Assembly: GCA_041619315.1 (NCBI GenBank)
Contig: JBFKEC010000006.1
Location: 1 to 29,572 of the forward strand
Direction of reading: 5' to 3'
DNA from: Oceanococcus sp041619315
GTDB taxonomy: Bacteria; Pseudomonadota; Gammaproteobacteria; Nevskiales; Oceanococcaceae
DNA: 29,572 nt
The notes under the pieces are model-generated. The model did not search any database and was not told where the DNA came from. It worked only from the letters and a program-made list of their open reading frames with translations. Below are positions 23,445-29,572 of this stretch, piece after piece; the first letter of the stretch is position 1; each line of letters starts with the position of its first letter. The position numbers and the translations under genes were made by a program.

Positions 23445-24203
23445 ATGGGCGATTACTACGGCTACCGCAAGAAGTTTGCAGTTCTGGTGCCTTCCACCAA
23501 CACGGCGGTGGAAACCGAATATCACATGATGCGCCCGGAAGGTGTAGCACTGGCCACACGCGGCTGCGTGATCCCGCCCTTCTCGGTCAAAACCGAGGAA
23601 GACTTCGTGAATATGGTCAAAGCCATTGGCGAGGCCACCGAACAGGGCCTGCGCGATGCGCTGACCTGCCAGCCCGACCACGTGATTTTCGGCTATTCAG
23701 CTGAGACCTTCTGGGATGGCAAGGAACGTTCGGACCGCGAATTCCAGAAGTACAACCAGATCGCCCAGGAGGCCGGTGGCTGCAACATCACCTTTGGCGC
23801 ACAGGCGATTCTCGACGCCCTGGCCTGCTACCCGCAGATCAAACGCATCGGCGTGGTCACACCCTACATGCCGGTCGGCGATGATCAGGTGGTCAAGTTC
23901 CTTGCCGACATCGGCTATGAAGTGGTCAGGATCAACGGCCATCGCTCCGACAGCCCGGTCACCATCGCGCACGAAGATGCGGCCAAAACCCGTGCCCTGG
24001 TGCGCGAGGTTGATGGCCCGGATGTGGATGCGATTCTGCAAGCCGGGACCAACCTGTATTTTGTCGAGCTTGCCGCCCAACTGGAGCAAGAACTGGGCAA
24101 ACCGGTGCTCGCAATCAATGCCATTACCTTCTGGCATGCCCTGCGAGCCAATGGCATTCAAGACCGTATCCGTGGATTCGGCAGCCTGCTCGCGGAACAC
24201 TGA
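23445..24203 (+). CDS. Asp/Glu racemase-superfamily protein, maleate isomerase/arylmalonate decarboxylase-like, lacking both cysteines
   Basis: The ATG at 23445 gives 252 residues; a GTG at 23433 is in frame but has no ribosome site. The fold is that of maleate cis-trans isomerases and arylmalonate decarboxylases: LVPSTNTAVETEY near 14-26, RIGVVTPYMP near 134-143, LQAGTNLYFVELA near 198-210 and INAITFWHALRANGI near 224-238. The two catalytic cysteines of maleate isomerases fall, by eye alignment, at Ser85 (GYSAETFW) and Gly201 (AGTN), so neither is present. Either it uses different chemistry or it acts on a different substrate from maleate. It heads an operon with transporters and a flavin reductase. 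Confidence 0.85.
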   Translation: MGDYYGYRKKFAVLVPSTNTAVETEYHMMRPEGVALATRGCVIPPFSVKTEEDFVNMVKAIGEATEQGLRDALTCQPDHVIFGYSAETFWDGKERSDREFQKYNQIAQEAGGCNITFGAQAILDALACYPQIKRIGVVTPYMPVGDDQVVKFLADIGYEVVRINGHRSDSPVTIAHEDAAKTRALVREVDGPDVDAILQAGTNLYFVELAAQLEQELGKPVLAINAITFWHALRANGIQDRIRGFGSLLAEH

Positions 24204-25405
24204 TGCCTTTTCTATTTGCCACGGTGCTCCTCGATTTGATCGGCTTCGGCATCATCATTCCGATCCTGCCGTTCATGGCGCCCACCCTGGGCGCGAGCAA
24301 TTTCGACATTGCCTTGCTGATCGCGGTGTATTCCCTGTGCGGCGCCCTGGTTGGGCCGTTCTGGGGACGCCTGTCTGACCGCATTGGGCGCAAGCCGGTC
24401 CTGTTGATCTGTCTGGCCGGCGCCGCCGTGTCGTATGTCCTGCTGGCTTTCGCCAACACCCTGTTTCTGCTCTATGTCTCGCGCATCCTGGCCGGGCTTA
24501 TGGCCGGCAACTTCGCAGTCGCCTCAGCCATGGTTGCCGACATCAGTGCGCCAGACAAACGCGCCCGCAACATGGGCCTTATGGGCGCCGCGTTCGGCCT
24601 TGGACTTGTCATCGGCCCAGCTCTGGGCGGCATCCTGGCTGGCGACGATGGACGCTACATGCTGGTGGGCCTGGTTTCGGCCGGCCTGTCGCTGGCGGCC
24701 ATGCTGGCGGGCGCGGTCATGGTCAAGGAATCGCTGTCACCGGCGCAACGCAAGGAACACCGCGATGAACGGGACAAGGCCGGCAAAGTGAGCATGCTCA
24801 AAATGTTGCGCAACACGCGCAACACCGGACTTGTGGGCCAGTTTTTCCTCGCCAACAACTGTCACACCACGGTGAGCTATCTGTTCCCCTTGTGGGTTGG
24901 TGCCTATCTGGGCTGGGGCGCCAAGGAAGTGGGGCTGGTGTTCGGCATACAGGGCCTGGCCATGGCGATTCTGCAGTCCAGCCTGATCGGACAGCTGGTT
25001 CGCCTGATGGGCGAGCGCTGGCTGTTGACCCTGGGCACCAGTCTGGCAAGTCTTGGATTCATACTGCTGGCGCTGGCCAATGATCAGACCATGATTCTGG
25101 CCGGATTCTTTACCGCCATTACTGGCGGCACGCTGTGCGGCCCGGTGCTCAATTCGCTACTCGCCGAGCGCACCCCTGCGGCCCTGCGCGGACGCATGCT
25201 CGGCACTGCAGGTTCAAGCTCTGCATTCGGGCGCGTGGCAGGCCCGCTGCTCGCCGGCATACTGCTGAGTCTGGGCAATTTTCACATCGCATGGCTGGGC
25301 GGCCTGGCGATGGCGGGACTGATGCTGGCCTGGGCCGGGCGTCAAATCCTGTATCCGTCGACACCGGCTGTCGAGGCAGCCGCAACAACCGGGAGTTCGT
25401 CATGA
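24203..25405 (+). CDS. MFS transporter
   Basis: This 400-residue membrane protein has twelve predicted transmembrane helices and the major facilitator motif GRLSDRIGRKPVLL in the loop after helix 2 (residues about 55-68). A large cytoplasmic loop sits near residues 178-200 (KESLSPAQRKEHRDERDK), as usual between helices 6 and 7. The pattern is close to drug:H+ antiporter-1 and TetA-like proteins. The start overlaps the previous stop by 1 nt (TGATG), and it ends in an ATGA overlap with the flavin reductase. It could import the substrate or export a toxic intermediate; the operon holds a second transporter. Confidence 0.93.
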   Translation: MPFLFATVLLDLIGFGIIIPILPFMAPTLGASNFDIALLIAVYSLCGALVGPFWGRLSDRIGRKPVLLICLAGAAVSYVLLAFANTLFLLYVSRILAGLMAGNFAVASAMVADISAPDKRARNMGLMGAAFGLGLVIGPALGGILAGDDGRYMLVGLVSAGLSLAAMLAGAVMVKESLSPAQRKEHRDERDKAGKVSMLKMLRNTRNTGLVGQFFLANNCHTTVSYLFPLWVGAYLGWGAKEVGLVFGIQGLAMAILQSSLIGQLVRLMGERWLLTLGTSLASLGFILLALANDQTMILAGFFTAITGGTLCGPVLNSLLAERTPAALRGRMLGTAGSSSAFGRVAGPLLAGILLSLGNFHIAWLGGLAMAGLMLAWAGRQILYPSTPAVEAAATTGSSS

Positions 25406-26292
25406 GCGTGGATCACGACACATTCAAGGCCGTCATGGGCCAATGGCCTTCGGGCGTCACCGTAGTCACCACTCACGACGACGAGGGCCCGGCCGGCATG
25501 ACCGCCTCGAGCTTCTCCAGTGTGTCGCTGGACCCACCGCTGATCTCGGTCTGTGTGGCCCGTCACCTGGCCATGCATGAGCGCCTGAGCAAAGCCGGAC
25601 ACTTCGCGGTCAACATCCTGCCCAAGCATGGCATCGAAGACGGCATGCGCTTTGCCGGCATGCTGCCCGATGTCAGTGACCGCTTTGACGGCATCACCAC
25701 GCACAAGGCCAAAACCGGCTCGCCCATACTCGACGGCATGCTCGGCTGGGTCGACTGCCGCTGCTGGGCGCAGTATGACGGTGGCGATCACACCATTTTC
25801 ATTGGCGAAGTGCTGGACGCCGGGATAGACCGCACTGCCTCACCGTTGCTCTACCATTCACGCTCGTGGGGTCAGTTTGCTGATGTTCTGGCCAACGAAG
25901 TTGCACTTGGCGACGCCCACGCCGCGCCTGCGGATGCCCTGATCATCGACAACGCGTTTGCTCACGACGATGACGGCAAGACCCTGTGCCAGAGCGTCGA
26001 ATCCGCGCTCGCTGCCAAGCCCGACACGCACCTGCTGATCCTTGATGATGGCGACGCCCAGGCCGATCCGCTGCGCCTTCGCGTCGCCCTGCAGGCCATC
26101 TCCGGCCTGCTTGGACGCACCAGTGTCGGCCTGCGCCTTGGTGCCGGCCCGTTGGCTCTGGCCAACGCCGTGGTCGCTCTGAAATCCGGCGTGCGCCACC
26201 TTGATGCGAGCAGTCAGGCGCACAGCGCCTACGTGTCTGCAGATGAGGTACATGATCTGCTCACGCGTATGAAGATTCATATCAAGAGCTGA
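25402..26292 (+). CDS. Flavin reductase (RutF/DIM6-NTAB type) fused to a degenerate HMG-CoA-lyase-like half-barrel
   Basis: The ATG at 25402 overlaps the MFS stop and gives 296 residues; the longer frame upstream lies inside the MFS gene. Residues 1 to about 165 are a flavin reductase-like domain (MGQWPSGVTVVTT, GMTASSFSSVSLDPPLISVCV, HFAVNIL, and YHSRSWGQ). Single-domain relatives are about 160-180 residues. The remaining 120 residues resemble the second half of DRE-TIM lyases: LLILDDGDAQADPLRLRVAL, then SVGLRLGAGPLALANAVVAL, then GVRHLDAS and a closing helix. The metal-binding HxHNTRG of the lyase at 11805 is replaced by RLGAGPL, so the extension should not be catalytic. The reductase could supply reduced flavin to the acyl-CoA-dehydrogenase-fold protein. 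Confidence 0.88.
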   Translation: MSVDHDTFKAVMGQWPSGVTVVTTHDDEGPAGMTASSFSSVSLDPPLISVCVARHLAMHERLSKAGHFAVNILPKHGIEDGMRFAGMLPDVSDRFDGITTHKAKTGSPILDGMLGWVDCRCWAQYDGGDHTIFIGEVLDAGIDRTASPLLYHSRSWGQFADVLANEVALGDAHAAPADALIIDNAFAHDDDGKTLCQSVESALAAKPDTHLLILDDGDAQADPLRLRVALQAISGLLGRTSVGLRLGAGPLALANAVVALKSGVRHLDASSQAHSAYVSADEVHDLLTRMKIHIKS

Positions 26293-26297
26293 CCAGC

Positions 26298-27734
26298 ATG
26301 GCCACCAGCGTGATGCTCTGGACCCTGATCGTCTACAAAATCGGTCTGATCGGGGTTGGCTATTTTGCCCAGAAACGCACCCACGACAGCGCCGACTTTT
26401 TTCTCGGCGGACGCGCCTTGGGCCCGTGGGTAGCGGCGATCAGCTATTCGGCATCATCATCCTCGGCCTGGACCCTGCTGGGCATGAGCGGCGCCGCTTT
26501 CGTGCTCGGCCTTCCGGCCATCTGGCTGGTGTGCGGCTCGGTTAGCGGCATGATCGTGGCCTGGGCGTTCGTGGCCCCGCGCTTGATGCGTCTGAGCCAC
26601 GAACGCCAATTGATCACCTTGATCGACCTGCTCGCGCTGGATTGCCAGGGCCACTGGAAACGCAGCATCACGGTGTGCTCGGCGATCATCGTACTGGTCG
26701 CATTCAGTTTTTATGTTGCCGCCCAGTTTCAAGGCGCGGGCAACACCTTCCAGTCGAGTTTTGACTTGCCCATGCGCTCAAGCATCGTGCTTGGCGCAGC
26801 CATTATTCTTGTCTACACCCTGCTCGGCGGTTTCTGGGCGGTCAGCCTGACCGACACCATTCAGGGCATGTTGATGGCTTTCGCCGCTGTCATCCTGCCG
26901 CTCGCCGCACTGTTCGCCGTGGGTGGCTGGAGCGGTTTTGTGGAGGGTCTGCAAGCGGTCAGCACGCCTGCCCAGCTGAGCCTTTCCGGCAGCAACGCCG
27001 GCCTCGCCGCCCTGGGTTTTGTACTCGGCATCTTCGGTGTGGCGCTGGGCACGTTCGGCCAACCCCATCTGCTTGTGCGATTCATGGCCCTGCGCGATGA
27101 ACGCGCACTGCGTCAGGCCCGCGTGATCACTATCGTGTGGTTTTTACTGGTCTTTGGCGGCATGTGCTTTGTCGGCCTGGCTGGCCACATTTTGCTGCCG
27201 GATATCGGCAATCCGGAAAACATCTTTTTCGGCCTGATTGAGCATCTTTTCCCGCCGGTGCTGGCCGCTGTGCTGGTCGCCGCGGTGCTCTCGGCCATTA
27301 TGTCCACTGCAGACAGCCAGCTGCTCGCCGGCGCATCCGCCCTGGCCCACGATCTCGGCCTGACCCGCCGCTGGCCGCAAGCCAATCTGCTGATCTCGCG
27401 TCTGGCCATCATCGCGCTGGTCGTGGTTGCGGTCGTCGTCGCCCTGCAACTGCCGGCCTCGATCTTCGATCGTGCATTGCTGGCCTGGACCGCTCTGGGC
27501 GCTGCCTTCGGGCCCTTGATGCTGTTTCGTGTCGCCGGCGTTCAGGTCGCACCGTGGGGTGCCCTGGGGGCGATACTTGGCGGCTTCAGCCTGGCCGTGC
27601 TGTTCAATCTGAACCCCGGTCATTTCACCCAGACCTGGATACATCCCCAGGCCTCGCCCCTGCTGCTGGAGCGTATCGGCTCGTTCTTGTTTGGCCTGGG
27701 TCTACTCCTGGCTGCGCGTCGCAAGACCGCTTAA
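26298..27734 (+). CDS. Sodium:solute symporter (SSS family, PutP-like)
   Basis: The product is 478 residues with about thirteen hydrophobic segments, the usual number for the SSS family. Landmarks are DFFLGGRALGPWVAAISYSASSSSAWTLLG (residues about 32-61), a YTLLGGFWAVSLTDTIQGML segment near 170-190, and the long AAVLSAIMSTADSQLLAGASAL near 330-350, which includes the sodium-site serines. Members import proline, pantothenate, sialic acid, urea and other organic acids with Na+. It begins 5 nt after the flavin reductase and is the last gene of the operon. The substrate is likely the pathway compound (inference). Confidence 0.93.
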   Translation: MATSVMLWTLIVYKIGLIGVGYFAQKRTHDSADFFLGGRALGPWVAAISYSASSSSAWTLLGMSGAAFVLGLPAIWLVCGSVSGMIVAWAFVAPRLMRLSHERQLITLIDLLALDCQGHWKRSITVCSAIIVLVAFSFYVAAQFQGAGNTFQSSFDLPMRSSIVLGAAIILVYTLLGGFWAVSLTDTIQGMLMAFAAVILPLAALFAVGGWSGFVEGLQAVSTPAQLSLSGSNAGLAALGFVLGIFGVALGTFGQPHLLVRFMALRDERALRQARVITIVWFLLVFGGMCFVGLAGHILLPDIGNPENIFFGLIEHLFPPVLAAVLVAAVLSAIMSTADSQLLAGASALAHDLGLTRRWPQANLLISRLAIIALVVVAVVVALQLPASIFDRALLAWTALGAAFGPLMLFRVAGVQVAPWGALGAILGGFSLAVLFNLNPGHFTQTWIHPQASPLLLERIGSFLFGLGLLLAARRKTA

Positions 27735-27797
27735 TCACTGGACTTTCTGAGCCGTGCACGCTGCCGCGCTCGCGCTGAGCGCCACCCTTTCCGCAGA

Positions 27798-27829
27798 TTA
27801 ACCCAATTGGGTTGACCCATTCGGGTTAA
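27798..27829. promoter_or_regulatory. Double palindromic operator for the TetR regulator
   Basis: Two overlapping 18-bp palindromes share TTGA: TTAACCCAATTGGGTTGA at 27798-27815 (inner 14 bp perfect) and TTGACCCATTCGGGTTAA at 27812-27829. The whole 32-bp region is itself nearly symmetric. It ends about 41 nt upstream of the TetR start. This is the layout expected for a TetR dimer pair controlling its own gene. Confidence 0.7.
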
Positions 27830-27870
27830 GCCGGCATGATGAAAACGTAATCGAATTCAGCCATGCCTTG

Positions 27871-28539
27871 ATGCCACAGTCCGAATTGAACCGCGCTGCC
27901 CCTTCGACAGACAGTGACGTGCCCAAGCGTCTGGTCATGACGGCGATTGCAGAATTCGGCGCACGCGGCACCCGGGCCGTTTCCGGGCGAGAAATCCAGC
28001 GTAAAGCGGGCGTACTCAATGAAGCCGCCGTGCGCTATTACTTCAAAAATCACCATGGCCTGCTCGATGCGTGCCTTGCGCATATCATCGATGAGTTTGA
28101 CCCGATCATCGATGAAGCCTGGTCTGAACTGACCAGCCTCAAGCAACAACAGGCGCTAACCGTGAAGGCTGTGGTGAACGCTCTGGTGGTGGCGTTTTAT
28201 GCCTACTGGCAGCAGAACTGTGCCGGGGTTCAGCTGGTCGCACGCATGATTCGAGAAGAAGGCGAAGCTGGTCAGGACATGCTGATCCGCAGATTCGGTC
28301 ATGTGATCTGGCGATTTGAAGACGAGCTATCCGCCTTGCTGCCAGACAAGACACCAGAAACGTTGCGCCTGCACAGCTTTCTTGCAATCAACAACATCGT
28401 GAACGGCATGGTTGACCAGACATTGCTTTGGCAGCTGCCAGCCACGCAGGCCGGACAAACACATTATTCAATTAGCCAGGAACAACTGGCACAAGGGTTT
28501 ATCGACTACGTCTCGGCAGGGCTGTGCTCGATCCCATAA
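27871..28539 (+). CDS. TetR-family transcriptional regulator
   Basis: The product is 222 residues from the ATG at 27871 (a TTG lies just before it). The N-terminal helix-turn-helix spans about residues 18-62 (KRLVMTAIAEFGARGTRAVSGREIQRKAGV, then AAVRYYFKNHHGLL), with the YYF motif at the end of the DNA-recognition region. The remainder is an all-helical ligand and dimerisation domain. It sits behind a double palindrome and directly upstream of a lipoprotein gene, its probable co-regulated target, 23 nt away. It carries no copy of the four-site motif and is likely a separate unit from the catabolic cluster. Confidence 0.93.
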   Translation: MPQSELNRAAPSTDSDVPKRLVMTAIAEFGARGTRAVSGREIQRKAGVLNEAAVRYYFKNHHGLLDACLAHIIDEFDPIIDEAWSELTSLKQQQALTVKAVVNALVVAFYAYWQQNCAGVQLVARMIREEGEAGQDMLIRRFGHVIWRFEDELSALLPDKTPETLRLHSFLAINNIVNGMVDQTLLWQLPATQAGQTHYSISQEQLAQGFIDYVSAGLCSIP

Positions 28540-28562
28540 AACAAAAAAGGGAGACATGAATC

Positions 28563-29572
28563 ATGACACCAGGAAATCCAACCCGCCCCGCCCGGCACTG
28601 GGTACTCGCTGCGGCCTTGCTTGGCGGACTGGCCGCCTGCGGCGGGAAAGAGATGGTGGATGAGGCCGTCTACGATTCACCCGCACCAGGCCATACCAGC
28701 CAGGACCGCGACAGCTATCCCTTTGGTGTGGCCTGTGGCTGGCAGGTGGCCAGCCACATCGACACGATGAATATCGCGTTTCCGGACGAATCGGCAAAAT
28801 ACTGGGTCGCACTGGTGCCCATGCTGCCGCAAACCCGCCTGCGCATCGATGGTTACTATCCCGACGCACGTTACTTCTCGTACAACGTTTACGACTTCAT
28901 CCTACGACCAACCGATGCGATCGCCGATTTTGAAATCGTGCCGAATACGGGTGGTGACAACAGTTTTGCCAATGACACAGCGCCTTATGGCGATGCTTAC
29001 ACGGCCTACGTCGAGTTCTCTGCCCGCCCGGATACGCCGCAGCCCAATACGATATACGCAGGTGAGATGGGCCTGGGCTCACTGGCCGTGCCCCAGTATG
29101 CGTTGACAGCCCTGTTTTACCGCATTTATGTACCTGGTGAAGACAAGAACTTTGATGGCGGTGTCGGACTGCCGCTATTGACGCTGGAAACCGCTGATGG
29201 CGAAATCGAACTTCTACCGACAGCGAACTGCGTGGAACCACTCCTGCCCACGCTAGGCGACAGCCTGCCCAACCTGGGGCTCAACCAGGCGCTGCAGGAT
29301 ATCGACGTGATCGACGATCCGTTTTTAGCCCAACCCGGCGCGTTGCCACTGGGTCAACCAGAAGCCAAAACGCGGGTGTTTTACGGACTGCCAAGCACGG
29401 CGTTCAATCTCCTGCGCGATTTTCTTGGCCTGCCTATTCCCGACGGCGTCGAACATCAATTGCCGCTGCCTGCCGGGGGTGGCTTTCTGTCAAATATTCA
29501 TAACGCCTATACCACCAACCTGTTCAGTCGCAGCTATGGCAACGTTGTCATGATTCGGGCCAAAGCACCGAC
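28563..29572 (+). CDS. Lipoprotein of unknown function (C-terminus off the right edge)
   Basis: The frame is open from the ATG at 28563 to the window end, at least 336 residues. GGGAG lies 9 nt upstream; another ATG at 28556 is in a different frame. The signal peptide has a lipobox (GLAA before Cys26). The mature part has FGVACGWQVAS, then YWVALVPMLPQTRLRIDGYYPDARYFSYNVYDF near 79-111, then a segment with DAIADFEIVPNTGGDN. This looks like a beta-rich secreted family of unknown function that I have seen described only as hypothetical; a relation to DUF1214-type proteins is possible but not shown. It is probably co-transcribed with the TetR gene. Confidence 0.8.
   Translation, partial: MTPGNPTRPARHWVLAAALLGGLAACGGKEMVDEAVYDSPAPGHTSQDRDSYPFGVACGWQVASHIDTMNIAFPDESAKYWVALVPMLPQTRLRIDGYYPDARYFSYNVYDFILRPTDAIADFEIVPNTGGDNSFANDTAPYGDAYTAYVEFSARPDTPQPNTIYAGEMGLGSLAVPQYALTALFYRIYVPGEDKNFDGGVGLPLLTLETADGEIELLPTANCVEPLLPTLGDSLPNLGLNQALQDIDVIDDPFLAQPGALPLGQPEAKTRVFYGLPSTAFNLLRDFLGLPIPDGVEHQLPLPAGGGFLSNIHNAYTTNLFSRSYGNVVMIRAKAP

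Noticed and set aside
27767..27783. GCGCT/AGCGC repeat after the symporter gene as a terminator
   Set aside because: It has just 5-bp arms and no T-rich tail; too weak to call.

Overview
The window looks like part of a chromosome from a GC-rich Gram-negative proteobacterium, most likely a gammaproteobacterium, although nothing here fixes the genus. The signs are a TonB-dependent receptor, lipoproteins with lipoboxes, a Blc-type lipocalin, and LysR, GntR/HutC and TetR regulators. I see no rRNA, tRNA, insertion sequence or CRISPR array. Almost all of the window is coding. From about 1.3 to 27.7 kb it reads as one catabolic island for a small, probably nitrogen-containing organic compound.

Layout. 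(1) 1-4129, minus: a TonB-dependent receptor followed after 4 nt by an FG-GAP/VCBS-repeat lipoprotein that runs off the left edge. (2) 4297-10578, plus: a tightly packed operon of an unknown membrane protein, a periplasmic thioredoxin-fold protein, a cysteine amidohydrolase, two PuuE-like polysaccharide-deacetylase-fold proteins, a LeuC/LeuD-type hydro-lyase and a lipocalin; many stop and start codons overlap by 4 nt. (3) 10583-12758: a divergent pair of a class III CoA-transferase (minus) and an HMG-CoA-lyase-like enzyme (plus). (4) 21267-12812, minus: double-domain nitrilase, a possible small ORF, acyl-CoA-dehydrogenase-fold protein, two aldehyde dehydrogenases, alpha/beta-hydrolase-fold protein, second cysteine amidohydrolase and a GntR/HutC regulator. 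(5) 21449-22339, plus: a bicupin, tail-to-tail with a LysR regulator (22330-23328, minus). (6) 23445-27734, plus: Asp/Glu-racemase-fold protein, MFS transporter, flavin reductase with an unusual C-terminal extension, and a sodium:solute symporter. (7) 27798-29572: a TetR regulator behind a double palindromic operator, then a partial lipoprotein of unknown function; this is probably a separate unit.

The main unifying observation is a 20-bp motif, consensus TGTTATATCATTARTACAWY, found in all four divergent intergenic regions (4254, 11767, 21302 on the minus strand, 23400). It has imperfect dyad symmetry of the GTTrTAy type, as expected for a GntR/HutC operator. The GntR/HutC gene that ends the minus operon is the natural candidate regulator. 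This ties about 20 genes into one predicted regulon.

How the genes may work together (inference): the substrate crosses the outer membrane through the TonB receptor and the inner membrane through the MFS and/or sodium symporter. A flavin-dependent step (acyl-CoA-dehydrogenase-fold protein with flavin reductase) and/or the cupin may attack it. Nitrilase and amidohydrolases release ammonia, aldehyde dehydrogenases oxidise aldehydes, and a C5/C6 dicarboxylate is hydrated by LeuCD, activated by the CoA-transferase and cleaved by the lyase. The last three steps resemble the citramalate to pyruvate plus acetyl-CoA module. Several members of classic enzyme families here lack their usual catalytic residues, so the chemistry is probably not one of the textbook pathways.
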